From assembly GCF_016899425.1 (NCBI RefSeq), contig NZ_CP045994.1:2108001-2172000 (forward strand): a stretch of DNA of 64,000 bases, written 5' to 3'. Shown here piece after piece: positions 41,539 through 49,331 of this stretch (the first letter of the stretch is position 1; each line of letters begins with the position of its first letter). Position numbers and translations under genes: made by a program. The notes below the pieces were generated by a model, which was given only the letters and a program-made list of their open reading frames with translations, was not told the DNA's origin and did not search any database. Source of the DNA: Burkholderia sp. MS389 (GTDB lineage: Bacteria > Pseudomonadota > Gammaproteobacteria > Burkholderiales > Burkholderiaceae).

Positions 41539-42654
41539 ATGCGCCGCAAGACTGTGTACTTGCTTGGATTCGCTTGTCTAACGGCTATCGGCCTTGTCGG
41601 TTGTAAGAGGCAAGACGTCGTATCAACCGCAAATAGTCAAGCCGAAGTAATTGCCGTCGCGAACTACGACGTTCTGAATAACATCCTGGCAAAGCGCATT
41701 CGAGAACTGCTCGGTGTGGCTGACGCTAATTCAACGACACAGGTGCTGGTGACCAACGGCGGGGCTGCCATTGGTTCAGTCTACCGAACAGGCGGCCGTT
41801 GGATTCCATACAACGATTCGTCTTGCACCTTCCCCGACCCGCAAAGAGCCGCTTTACCGAGCGCCTTCCCCTCTTATCAAATCAGTAGGACCTTGGCGTT
41901 GAGTATGGGTCTAGACAACGAACTGATTCAAGCTCTGTCGAAATTCGACATCAAGCTCTCGGATGCGTCTTCCTTTTCCTTTTCTGTCGAAAAGCCGATC
42001 ATGCAAGTTGTTTCCGACACCGCTCTTACAGACGGTATCGAAAAGCCGACTTGTAAAGCCGCTCTGATGGCGGCAAACGGTGACCTCTACATCGTCCGCG
42101 GATACATCTCGGGCAAACGTACGTTTCGGACGTCCGTCGACGCAACTCGTCTCGTTGAAGCCGGCATAAAGAAGATCGCGAGTTTCGACATAAATGCTGG
42201 CGGAGGAAAGACACTGCTTGAGATCTCAGATTCCGAGCCCTCTGCATTCCTGCAGATTCTCGAACTTGAGAAGTATGCGGCACCCACTCCCGTGACGTAC
42301 CCCCCTGTTACTCCCGTTGCAGATGCCACTTTGCCCGTCGGTGATACCACGCATAGCACTGACTTGCCAAGTATCGTTTACATCCAACAAAACTCGGCTG
42401 ACGCGAAGAGTGTCGGTAACGCCGCGCAATCATTGCTTAGCGCACGAGGCATTCGGGTGGCAAGCGATGTCGAGTCACTCGAAAAAACGCCAAGTACATC
42501 GCAGGTCAGATACTTCCGCGATGCGGACCGCAATGCGGCCGAGCAAGTTGCGTCTCAACTCAGTTCGAGATTTAGAAACATCGAACCGGTAAGAAGCAAA
42601 GTGCCAGGGGCAAAAGCCGGACAGCTGGAAGTATGGTTGTCGAAACAACCTTAA
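41539..42654 (+). CDS. Cargo lipoprotein of unknown function
   Basis: The 371-residue lipoprotein has signal peptide MRRKTVYLLGFACLTAIGLV followed by G-C, so lipidation is at Cys22. The mature part is mixed alpha/beta and the C-terminal about 110 residues (SIVYIQQNSADAKSVGNAAQ and QVRYFRDADRNAAEQVASQL) may form a ligand or peptidoglycan-binding fold like SPOR. It points opposite to all neighbouring genes, with its own RBS (GGGGGAG) and downstream hairpin, and has lower GC. This is the profile of a phage 'moron' expressed in the lysogen. Confidence 0.75.
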   Translation: MRRKTVYLLGFACLTAIGLVGCKRQDVVSTANSQAEVIAVANYDVLNNILAKRIRELLGVADANSTTQVLVTNGGAAIGSVYRTGGRWIPYNDSSCTFPDPQRAALPSAFPSYQISRTLALSMGLDNELIQALSKFDIKLSDASSFSFSVEKPIMQVVSDTALTDGIEKPTCKAALMAANGDLYIVRGYISGKRTFRTSVDATRLVEAGIKKIASFDINAGGGKTLLEISDSEPSAFLQILELEKYAAPTPVTYPPVTPVADATLPVGDTTHSTDLPSIVYIQQNSADAKSVGNAAQSLLSARGIRVASDVESLEKTPSTSQVRYFRDADRNAAEQVASQLSSRFRNIEPVRSKVPGAKAGQLEVWLSKQP

Positions 42655-42666
42655 CCAGCCTACGGT

Positions 42667-42700
42667 CGCCCGACACACGCGTCATTGCGTGTATCGGGCG
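42667..42700 (+). terminator. Hairpin after the cargo lipoprotein gene
   Basis: CGCCCGACACACGC (42667-42680) pairs with GCGTGTATCGGGCG (42687-42700) over a 6-base loop, a 14-bp stem with one mismatch. It has no U-run but is a strong structure directly after the stop codon at 42654. Confidence 0.6.
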
Positions 42701-42734
42701 AGCAAGTCCGGGTTGAAACTTCAGAGCAAAAGCA

Positions 42735-42751
42735 AAAGCCCCGAGGGCTTT
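42735..42751. terminator. Bidirectional hairpin between cargo gene and early block
   Basis: AAAGCCC (42735-42741) pairs with GGGCTTT (42745-42751). Read leftward it is followed by TGCTTTTGC, so it can end leftward early transcripts before they run into the lipoprotein gene. Confidence 0.6.
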
Positions 42752-42935
42752 CGCACTCAGGGCTTCAAAATTCATTTCGTAGGGACGAACGCCCCCACAC
42801 GACCTAACGGGCTCCACTATGTGTTCTTATGTCCCGAGAGGTTTGCACGACTAACGCGCGGTGCCAGCGGATATCCAGTGAAACCGTAAAGGATTTCCGA
42901 ATTTTACGCGATCTACTCTTGGAATGAAAGACTTT

Positions 42936-43523
42936 TCATTCTCGCATCTGTCGGCGCATTGTGTCGGATACCGATCCATTCACCTGATCGAGCAGCGAAT
43001 GCATGTTGTGAAAGCGCCGCGACCAGTGGCGTCGACATTCATCGAGTGGAATGCCGAGTGCGTGTGCACGCGCGGGTTCATCAGTCGGCCGCCGGCCTGA
43101 ACCAGCACAATCGGGGCAAATGTATCGGCCGTCTCGTCGAACAATGCCGCGCCCTTCGCACCGAACGCATTGATCGTTGATCCACTCGTCCAGCACGCGC
43201 AACGCGAAGCGCTCGACAATATCGACCCTCGCGCGTTCGACTTCGCGTCCTGCGCGCTGATCGCGACGCTCCTCACGGTTCAGGCCCGTGAACCGGTTGC
43301 GCTTAAACCGGCCTGACAGTCGGATCATCTGCGCAAACAGCAACGTTGCCTTGCGGATCGTTTCGGGCCTTGTCTCCTGTCCCGCCTTGATCCGCACCAG
43401 CAACCGACCGAGATCGTTCGCAAATGCGATTGCACCCAAAGTAACTTTCGGATCGGCAATCGGGTCGGTGAACTGACCACGAACGCTCATTGCAATTCCT
43501 GCCCGCTCCATCAAATCGATCAC
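42936..43523 (-). CDS. Zinc-finger phage regulator, possible antitermination (Q-like) protein
   Basis: In the 195-residue product the C-terminal half contains a DnaJ-type zinc module, CVRCEGRGIVRRDGRYICPD followed by CAGSG, flanked by helices. It is the last gene of the leftward early block, the place of late regulators in lambdoid phages, and such C-x2-C-x-G-x-G modules occur in Q-like antiterminators. I infer a late-gene control role without direct evidence. An exact AAAGTAACTTT copy (43438) is in the coding sequence. Confidence 0.6.
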   Translation of the reverse strand: MIDLMERAGIAMSVRGQFTDPIADPKVTLGAIAFANDLGRLLVRIKAGQETRPETIRKATLLFAQMIRLSGRFKRNRFTGLNREERRDQRAGREVERARVDIVERFALRVLDEWINDQCVRCEGRGIVRRDGRYICPDCAGSGRRPTDEPARAHALGIPLDECRRHWSRRFHNMHSLLDQVNGSVSDTMRRQMRE

Positions 43524-43545
43524 GGCTCTCTCCTATTCGTCTTAA

Positions 43546-43673
43546 TGTCCCAATGTCCCAAGGGAAAAGGCTTGCAGGGGTGCGCGCCTGCGACATGCGA
43601 CATGCGCCGCTCACGTCGCGCATGTCGCGCCCCTGCACCCGCGCCCGAGACCGCGCCTTGGGACATTGGGACA
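43546..43673. repeat. Large nested inverted repeat between primase and zinc-finger genes
   Basis: The outer arms are 18 bp and perfect: TGTCCCAATGTCCCAAGG (43546-43563) and its complement at 43656-43673. Inside, GCAGGGG (43574-43580) pairs with CCCCTGC (43630-43636), and GCGACATGCG-type units pair with GCGCATGTCGC. The arms also hold tandem TGTCCCAA units. The whole gap can fold into one long imperfect hairpin. Candidate roles are replication origin, recombination site or RNA regulator. Confidence 0.8.
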
Positions 43674-43743
43674 TGGGACGTCCGCAGCGCGCCAAGACGG
43701 GCCAAGTGGCGCGCTTACCGCGCATGCACAGCGCGCCACGCGA

Positions 43744-46251
43744 TCACAGCGGACTGTCGTCATCACCCGCTGCGACCAGTTCGCGCTCCGCTTCCGGCTG
43801 TTGTTCTTCCTTCACGTAGTACCAACCGCGCGATCCGGTCGACTCGCGCTTGCGCACCCACCCGAGAGACTTCAACGCCTTGCCGATGCGGCGCTGCTCG
43901 GCCAGCGTCCACTTCGACGTGTCGAGCCTCAGAATGTCCGCGAGGATCTCTTCCATCGTCGTGCGCGACACGAATTCCAGGGCCTTGGCGATCTTGTCCT
44001 CGTACACGTCGCCTTCGTAGCGTTCTGCCTGCTCGATCTCGAACAGCGGGCGCTCATGCTCTTCTACGTGCCACACGACGCCCGAGCGATACAGATGCAC
44101 GGCTTCCGCCCACAGCTGATCGCGAACGGCCAGAATGCCGTCGATATCGACCAGCCCGCCGACACGCAGCGGCCAGTAACGCCGGTTGCCTGATTCGTCT
44201 TTCAGGTACGTGTCGAAGTTGACCGAGCCGGCGAACACGCACTGACGCGGGACGTCGGTCGCCCGCTTGCCGTAGAAGTTGCGGAACCGGTCGACGGCCG
44301 TCGCGAAGAAGCTCTTCACCGCCGACGAGTCGGCCTTGTTCAACGAGTCCAGCTCGGCCAGCTCGATCACCCACTTCCCCGCCAGCACCGCGTACGTGTC
44401 CTTGTTGCCGATCTGGATCGGCGTATCGGTGAACCACGGTGCGCCGGCCAGCACCTTCAGCGCCGTCGATTTGCGGTGCCCCTGCTTGCCTTCGAGGATC
44501 AGGACGTTGTCGACCTTGCAGCCCGGCTCCATCACGCGCGCGACGGCGGCGATCATCCACTTCATGAACGCGAGCCGCACATATTCGCTGTCGGCCACAC
44601 GCAGGTATGTCGACGGCATCGAGCGCACACGCGGCACACCGTCCCATTTCAGCCCTTCGAGGTATTCGCGAACGTCATGGAAGTGGGTCGCGTCCGCCAC
44701 CAGCAGAACCGCGTTCATCACGACATCAGTGCGCGTATCGAGGCCGTACCGTTTGGACAACCAGAGAACGGTCCGCTGGTCGTCCATGTCGGTCCATTCG
44801 CCCGTCACACCCTGCGGGAACGGCGGTGCTTTGCGCTTCATCACGCGACCACCGAAGTCGTCCTGCTCGATCACACCCTGCCACGCCTTGTGGTTCGACA
44901 GGATCAAGTGCACGTTACCGAGCGTCGGCAGCAGCCGGCCCTTGTCCGATCGCGCCAGATCCTGCTCCCACGTGTGCGCGCCGCACTCTGCCTCGCGGCC
45001 ATCCCATTCCGGCTGTTTCGCGGCAGCGGACGTCGCGGCGGGTTTCGTCGGCGTGGCGTCCGCGGTCGACACGGCAACCGACGCCGGCCGGATCTCTTCG
45101 TTCGCTGGCGCGATGACGCGCAAGATTGCCGCCTGCACCTGCGCCTGGACAGGGCCGATGCCCTCGTCGACGTGCAGGTCATTGAAATCGGTCAGCTTGC
45201 GCTCGCCGCGCTTGGCGAATGCCGGATAGACGACGCTGACGTCGGCAACCGCCGCTGCCGCCTCATATGCGCGCTTCAGGCCCGTGTTCTCGAACCGCTT
45301 ACGGCGCAACGGCATCACGTCGTTTCGGTAGCTGACCTCGACATACGGCACGCCATTGTCGTCACGACGGCGTGACGCGGCGACCATGTACCACGTGTTC
45401 TTCGCCTCGATCCGCACCGGTTCGGCACCAAACACCAACTCACCCCGGAAAGCGAACTCGTGGGCGAGCCAGTCGCGCATGCGCTGCTCGATCTTCCAGT
45501 CGTCGTCGGCGCAGACCAGCACCTGCACGTCCGGATACGTCGCACGCAGGTAGCGTACGGCGGGGAGAATGCCACCCGCGTCGAAGCAGACATTGACTGC
45601 GAACGCCTCGTCGATCGCCATGCGGATCGACCGCGCGGTCGCGTAACCTTCGGCGACCAGCACGATCTGGTCGTCTGCGCCGACCTGCCCGAGCAGATAC
45701 GACGCGCCCTTCTTTTCCATACCCTTGTTGAAGCGTTTCGCGCCGTCCGGGGTGATCTTCTGCAGGCCGACAAGCCGCGCGTCATCGCCGTACTGATACA
45801 TCGGCACGAACATCGTGCCGTCCGCGTCGAAACGCACGCCTTCGGCCGTGATGCGCTTGCGTTCAAGATAGGCGGACTCGCCATACTCTGCCGCACGGTT
45901 CCACTGGTCGTGCGCGCGGTTCGCGGCGAGCTTCGCCTGACGCGCATCACGCTCCGCCTGCTCACGGTCGGCGGCTTCCTGCCGGCGACGCGTCTCCGCG
46001 AGCACTTCCTCGCTCAGCGGTGCGCCGCTCCACTCGAATCGCTCGGTGCCCGGGTCGTCGCCCGAGAAATGGCCGAACGTGCCGCCATAGCCGATGACCG
46101 CGCCCTTGCTGATGACTTCGCGAAGCTGATACCAGTATTTCTTGCGCGGCCCGTACCGGTGATGTTTGCCGTCCGCGACGGGATGTCCAGCGGGCAGGTC
46201 GGGATGACCCGCCGCACGCAACTGCTGAATGATCTGGTCCAGTGTCGCCAT
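43744..46251 (-). CDS. Phage primase-helicase with Toprim and VapE domains
   Basis: The 835-residue replication protein has an N-terminal DUF3987/primase-like region with a coiled charged segment (EAADREQAERDARQAKLAAN). A Toprim domain has IVLVAEGYATARSIRM and the acidic DDDW in VLVCADDDWK. The C-terminal VapE helicase domain has the P-loop ILEGKQGHRKSTAL and the following AGKWVIELAELDSLNKADSS. It opens and primes phage DNA. An AAAGTTACTTT copy lies 18 bp upstream of its start. Confidence 0.92.
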   Translation of the reverse strand: MATLDQIIQQLRAAGHPDLPAGHPVADGKHHRYGPRKKYWYQLREVISKGAVIGYGGTFGHFSGDDPGTERFEWSGAPLSEEVLAETRRRQEAADREQAERDARQAKLAANRAHDQWNRAAEYGESAYLERKRITAEGVRFDADGTMFVPMYQYGDDARLVGLQKITPDGAKRFNKGMEKKGASYLLGQVGADDQIVLVAEGYATARSIRMAIDEAFAVNVCFDAGGILPAVRYLRATYPDVQVLVCADDDWKIEQRMRDWLAHEFAFRGELVFGAEPVRIEAKNTWYMVAASRRRDDNGVPYVEVSYRNDVMPLRRKRFENTGLKRAYEAAAAVADVSVVYPAFAKRGERKLTDFNDLHVDEGIGPVQAQVQAAILRVIAPANEEIRPASVAVSTADATPTKPAATSAAAKQPEWDGREAECGAHTWEQDLARSDKGRLLPTLGNVHLILSNHKAWQGVIEQDDFGGRVMKRKAPPFPQGVTGEWTDMDDQRTVLWLSKRYGLDTRTDVVMNAVLLVADATHFHDVREYLEGLKWDGVPRVRSMPSTYLRVADSEYVRLAFMKWMIAAVARVMEPGCKVDNVLILEGKQGHRKSTALKVLAGAPWFTDTPIQIGNKDTYAVLAGKWVIELAELDSLNKADSSAVKSFFATAVDRFRNFYGKRATDVPRQCVFAGSVNFDTYLKDESGNRRYWPLRVGGLVDIDGILAVRDQLWAEAVHLYRSGVVWHVEEHERPLFEIEQAERYEGDVYEDKIAKALEFVSRTTMEEILADILRLDTSKWTLAEQRRIGKALKSLGWVRKRESTGSRGWYYVKEEQQPEAERELVAAGDDDSPL

Positions 46252-46325
46252 ACAAATATTCCCTCGATGAAAGTTACTTTGGCCGCATGTCGCGGCCAGA
46301 TCACAATTCGTTGAATGGTTCCCTG

Positions 46326-46499
46326 CTAACCCGCACGACGAGCGGTCTCCAGCTCAACAAGGCGGCGGTCGCGCTCGACCTTGTGAGAAAAACTTCGCCA
46401 TGCGGCCCGCCCGGCCGCATAGCACTGCCGGCCGCTCGGCGAGCGGCTGTACTGCGACGCGCCACGTCGCAACGCGCTGCTGATCCCGTTCACGTTCAC
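46326..46499 (-). CDS. Small basic early protein (GTG start)
   Basis: The 57-residue product starts at GTG 46499, preceded by GGAGG at 46505-46509. It reads VNVNGISSALRRGASQYSRS and ends LVELETARRAG. The sequence is Arg-rich and probably nucleic-acid-binding. The strong RBS and tight fit between its neighbours support a real gene, though there is no recognised family. Confidence 0.55.
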   Translation of the reverse strand: MNVNGISSALRRGASQYSRSPSGRQCYAAGRAAWRSFSHKVERDRRLVELETARRAG

Positions 46500-46511
46500 A
46501 TATGCCTCCGT

Positions 46512-46895
46512 TTATTTGCCGCGCAGTCGACGCCATTCCGCCGACATGAGATCGTCGAACGCGGCAAGATCCAGCGCGCAGAGACGATCGGTAAGCTGGT
46601 CGCGGAATGCATGGCGTTCCGCCTTGGTCGCGAGCGCGGCGCATGCGCGCGCAGCTCGCTCGATGAACAAACGCACGCGCCCCGCTGCGTTCGCTTCCGC
46701 GAGAATCGGAGCAAGGCGGTCGGGGAACTTGGCGATCAGTTCGGATAGCAAGCGCCCCGCTTCGGCGGGGGCATACTCGAATCGGCATGCGAGCGTCGTG
46801 ACAGCGCACGCCAATTGCTGCTCAGGCGAGCAACAGAGGCCGATGTGTTCACGGTCCGGCCGGCAGCACCCCATGCCGGGCTTAAACCGCTTCAT
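46512..46895 (-). CDS. Unknown early phage protein
   Basis: The 127-residue product starts at ATG 46895. The N-terminal cysteine-bearing stretch, MKRFKPGMGCCRPDREHIGL then CCSPEQQ, is followed by a helical body (LSELIAKFPDRLAPILAEAN). The cysteines may bind metal. It overlaps the CII-like gene by 14 bp and belongs to the leftward early operon. No function is known. Confidence 0.65.
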   Translation of the reverse strand: MKRFKPGMGCCRPDREHIGLCCSPEQQLACAVTTLACRFEYAPAEAGRLLSELIAKFPDRLAPILAEANAAGRVRLFIERAARACAALATKAERHAFRDQLTDRLCALDLAAFDDLMSAEWRRLRGK

Positions 46896-47427
46896 GACGA
46901 CGGCGACGACGTGCGGCAAGGTTTCGAGCAGCGTGGATGAGGCGTTGGAACAGACGCTGCCCCTTGCGGCCAGTCGCGATGATCTGCTCCGCGCGGCCGT
47001 CATCGATGCGCTGTTCCCCAAGGACACGCGTCACGTCGTCTGCGACGCGGCCAACGTGAGCCTGAAGGTGCAAAGCGGTCGAGACCAGATGCACGTCCAC
47101 GCCCGGCCCGGTGTCGTCATCAGCGCCATGCTCGTCGACGTATTCGGCAACCAGCCCGAAACGCGCATTCAGCGCATGGAGCGCATCAAGCGCGTGCGCC
47201 TTTGCCTCCGTCTTTTCCTGCATCCATTCGATCAGCAACTCGAACATTTCCATCGACAAGCGACTGTCGCCAACACCACGCAGGCGAAGGCGTAGCGATT
47301 CCGGCGTGATGTTCTTACCGCGCCGGATCGTGAGGTGGTTCGCCGCGTCGGCGACACCGCCGGGCGTGTTGCGAACGGACGTATAGAGGACGTCCAGCCA
47401 TTCGGTACTGTCGTATCGGCAGGTCAT
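46882..47427 (-). CDS. CII/YmfL-like phage regulator
   Basis: The 181-residue product starts at ATG 47427 (MTCRYDSTEWLDVLYTSVRN). The N-terminal helix-turn-helix region GGVADAANHLTIRRGKNITP, then ESLRLRLRGVGDSRLSMEMF resembles the phage regulatory CII (YmfL/CP76) family. It lies directly downstream of the Cro-like gene, as CII does in lambdoid control regions. The C-terminus (GQRLFQRLIHAARNLAARRR) is strongly basic. Role inferred: transcription control of lysogeny or early genes. Confidence 0.7.
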   Translation of the reverse strand: MTCRYDSTEWLDVLYTSVRNTPGGVADAANHLTIRRGKNITPESLRLRLRGVGDSRLSMEMFELLIEWMQEKTEAKAHALDALHALNARFGLVAEYVDEHGADDDTGPGVDVHLVSTALHLQAHVGRVADDVTRVLGEQRIDDGRAEQIIATGRKGQRLFQRLIHAARNLAARRRRRHEAV

Positions 47428-47517
47428 AGCAGGAGATTGGTAGAGAGTGACTTTCATCCTGTCGCGCGCACACAGCCGCAACTAAGATTCAGCTCACGAG
47501 GCGCGTAACTACGGTTG

Positions 47518-47745
47518 TCACGCGTCGATGGGGGGTGACAACGAGTTGTCGTGTGCGTCTAGAGAAGCAAACAGGTCAGGACGCGCGAGCTTCAAGAAAA
47601 GCAGACGCGCTCGCGGAATGCCTTTCCGACGCCATTCGGATACGGACGGCATCCGAACTTCGCACAGTTGGGCAGTCGCGGCCGTTCCGCCGAATGCATC
47701 GATCACGGCACACGCGTACGGGTCTCGATTCTGGAGCGTATTCAT
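47518..47745 (-). CDS. Cro-like repressor (YdaS/Cro HTH)
   Basis: The 75-residue product has the helix-turn-helix AVIDAFGGTAATAQLCEVRM then PSVSEWRRKGIPRARLLFLK, the YdaS/Cro pattern. It is divergent from the CI-like gene and starts the leftward early operon. The promoter -10 (47752-47757) is so close to the ATG that transcription probably starts at or next to the start codon, giving a leaderless mRNA. Confidence 0.88.
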   Translation of the reverse strand: MNTLQNRDPYACAVIDAFGGTAATAQLCEVRMPSVSEWRRKGIPRARLLFLKLARPDLFASLDAHDNSLSPPIDA

Positions 47746-47751
47746 GCCGCC

Positions 47752-47780
47752 ATGTTAGGTGTTCCTTACATGAAAAGCAA
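47752..47780 (-). promoter_or_regulatory. Leftward early promoter (cro side)
   Basis: Reading leftward, -35 is TTGCTT (47780-47775) and -10 TAACAT (47757-47752), with 17-bp spacing. Operators O1 and O2 overlap the -10 and -35, so the CI-like protein should repress it. Confidence 0.8.
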
Positions 47781-47816
47781 GGCATTCCTTACGCTCATTC
47801 AGTTAGGCTTTCCTAA
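47755..47816. promoter_or_regulatory. Repressor operators O1-O3 between cro and cI
   Basis: There are three copies of TTAGG-N4-CCTAA or close variants: TTAGGTGTTCCTTA (47755-47768), CAAGGCATTCCTTA (47778-47791) and the perfect TTAGGCTTTCCTAA (47803-47816). They are spaced 23 and 25 bp, about two helical turns. O3 touches the cI start codon and may give autoregulation. Confidence 0.85.
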
Positions 47817-48244
47817 TGACGACACTAGCCGAACGCCTGGAACAGGCAATGAAGTTGCCGCCTGAGAAAAAGGCTGCAGATTTGGCGCGAGCGTGCCGAG
47901 TGCGGGCACCCTCGGTCAGCGACTGGTTAAGCGGGAAAACCAAAAAGATGGAGGGCGCGAACTTGCTGCTCGCGGCCGAATTCCTGAACGTTGACCCATG
48001 GTGGCTCGCCACGGGCGAAGGTCAAATGGTGCGCCGAGCCAACGCGCCCGCCCCACAGAGACAGGAGACGCTCGGCACGCATGCTCGGGCACTAGTTGAC
48101 GCACTCGCCAAGGCAGACAAGCTTGGATTGCCGTCGACGGCATTTATCGCGCTGCTGGAAACCCTTAAGGTGTTTGAAGATCTGCGCGGACAGCAGTCCG
48201 GTGACCTTCTCGATCTGAATGCGCCTGACCCGCAAGAGGGGTAA
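47816..48244 (+). CDS. cI: CI-like repressor lacking the S24 peptidase domain
   Basis: The 142-residue product has an N-terminal HTH (AADLARACRVRAPSVSDWLS then GKTKKMEGANLLLAAEFLNV, about residues 20-60) as in CI proteins. The remaining 80 residues are helical, with no Ala-Gly cleavage site or Ser/Lys dyad, so RecA-driven self-cleavage is not expected. It should hold lysogeny by binding O1-O5. Its 3' end is overlapped by 80 bp by an opposing gene that carries a LexA box. Confidence 0.88.
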   Translation: MTTLAERLEQAMKLPPEKKAADLARACRVRAPSVSDWLSGKTKKMEGANLLLAAEFLNVDPWWLATGEGQMVRRANAPAPQRQETLGTHARALVDALAKADKLGLPSTAFIALLETLKVFEDLRGQQSGDLLDLNAPDPQEG

Positions 48245-48464
48245 GGTTCCAGTCGAATACAGCGGCTCTGCGGTGCGTTCCGACGCACCCTGAACGTATC
48301 CCGCGCCCCCTGATCGGGCCGCCAAGGATCTCAACATCCCAATCGAAGTCATTGCTGCCATGCGGGCCGATGATCCGTACCAGCATGCCGATACGCGACC
48401 GGTTTCGGCATCGGCTGACGATCGCCACATCGCCCGGTTTGCAGCGCAATTCCCCTGTTGACAT
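48165..48464 (-). CDS. LexA-controlled small gene opposing cI (candidate antirepressor)
   Basis: The 99-residue product starts at ATG 48464 behind GGGG. The first 75 residues (MSTGELRCKPGDVAIVSRCR, IGMLVRIIGPHG, FDWDVEILGGPIRGRG) resemble small SH3-like phage proteins. The remainder overlaps cI antisense. A near-perfect SOS box lies at 48506-48525 in its promoter region. With a repressor that cannot cleave itself, this gene is a good candidate for a Tum-like inducer that inactivates CI after DNA damage. The role is inferred from regulation and position. Confidence 0.65.
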   Translation of the reverse strand: MSTGELRCKPGDVAIVSRCRNRSRIGMLVRIIGPHGSNDFDWDVEILGGPIRGRGIRSGCVGTHRRAAVFDWNLTPLAGQAHSDREGHRTAVRADLQTP

Positions 48465-48505
48465 ATCCCCGCAACAACCTCCCCTCGGCAATATTTTCGC
48501 TTAAC

Positions 48506-48525
48506 CACTGTATAAACATACAGTA
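48506..48525. promoter_or_regulatory. LexA (SOS) box
   Basis: CTGT-ATAAACAT-ACAG (48508-48523) matches the CTGT-N8-ACAG consensus, with favourable flanks CA and TA. Only a few bases differ from the E. coli ideal. It overlaps a possible leftward promoter (TTGTAT, 18 bp, TATGTT) for the gene ending at 48165. Confidence 0.85.
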
Positions 48526-48616
48526 TTTGATCGGAAGAATACAACACCTTTCAGCAAGGTCCAGCGCATTCTGCCGGGCCCACTCGCGGGCAGAGCACAA
48601 CGATACGGGAAAATAG

Positions 48617-48655
48617 TTAGGCATTCCTATTGCCAATAGACAAAGGAATGCCTAA
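48617..48655. promoter_or_regulatory. Repressor operators O4-O5
   Basis: TTAGGCATTCCTAT (48617-48630) and AAAGGAATGCCTAA (48642-48655) are two more copies of the O1-O3 element, 25 bp apart. They bracket the -35 and overlap the -10 of the rightward promoter. Confidence 0.85.
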
Positions 48656-48658
48656 TAT
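48630..48658 (+). promoter_or_regulatory. Rightward early promoter
   Basis: The -35 is TTGCCA (48630-48635) and -10 TAATAT (48653-48658), with 17-bp spacing, close to the sigma-70 ideal. It drives the operon starting at 48701 and would be shut off by CI at O4 and O5. Confidence 0.85.
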
Positions 48659-48700
48659 TCGGCTTCATCGCTGCCGCTCGCGCAGCCTTCGGAGAAGCCC

Positions 48701-48919
48701 ATGAAAATGCTCGACCATCAGTCCGCCGACCGCCACGAATGGCTTCGTGAGGAAAGCACGCCTCGCATCACGCCGTCCGAACCCGCCCGCCAAAGCAACT
48801 TTGAAAAATCGAAGATCTTCCGCTGGACGGTCGTCGCCGCCCTGCTGTTTGTCGTCGTGAATGTGTTCCAGGACGATCCGGTAGTCGCTCCGACGACCGC
48901 CTACCACGTCACCGTCTAA
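48701..48919 (+). CDS. Small early membrane protein
   Basis: The 72-residue product begins at ATG 48701 behind GGAG. The first 45 residues are polar, then one hydrophobic helix at about 43-57 (WTVVAALLFVVVNVF) and a short tail. It is the first gene under the CI-repressed rightward promoter. Possible roles are host takeover or exclusion, but no family is recognised. It contains an AAAGCAACTTT copy (48792). Confidence 0.65.
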   Translation: MKMLDHQSADRHEWLREESTPRITPSEPARQSNFEKSKIFRWTVVAALLFVVVNVFQDDPVVAPTTAYHVTV

Positions 48920-48968
48920 ATGCCCCGACATTGCCGGGGCGAGCGGCCCCGGCGTCATGGAGACCGTC

Positions 48969-49331
48969 ATGCCGCGCATTACAGTAAAAGCCGAGCCCCT
49001 CTTCGATGTCGAACGTCGAGATACCCTCTCCCTTCACACCATCACGCGATACGACCGGAACGCACGTCGTCCGTCGACCCCGATTCTGATCGGCAAGTAC
49101 GTAGTCGGACGTCGCCCACTGCCGGACAGCGTGCATACGGAGTATTTGATCCTCGACGGCACTGAGATTGCCCGCAGACAGATCTCGATTCCGGACGAAG
49201 GCAACTGCGCCGACGCAATCAAACGCCTGCGCGACGTCAAGCGCGCAGCAGGTGTCGAGGCGTCGAACGCGATCGATAAAGCGAAGAAGCGTGGCAAGAC
49301 GCGGACGGCGGCCCCGCAGGAGGTTGCGTAA
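48969..49331 (+). CDS. Unknown early phage protein
   Basis: The 120-residue product starts at ATG 48969 with GGAG six bases upstream. An ATG at 48957 is also in frame. Strand-rich N-terminus (PRITVKAEPLFDVERRDTLS), then PILIGKYVVGRR and a basic helical C-terminus with KKRGKTRTAAP, suggest DNA or RNA binding. Its stop shares a base with the ParB-like start, so translation is coupled. Confidence 0.7.
   Translation: MPRITVKAEPLFDVERRDTLSLHTITRYDRNARRPSTPILIGKYVVGRRPLPDSVHTEYLILDGTEIARRQISIPDEGNCADAIKRLRDVKRAAGVEASNAIDKAKKRGKTRTAAPQEVA

Noticed and set aside
46354..46809. 151-codon minus-strand frame overlapping two early genes
   Set aside because: It conflicts with the better supported frames at 46326-46499 and 46512-46895, which have a good RBS or start context.
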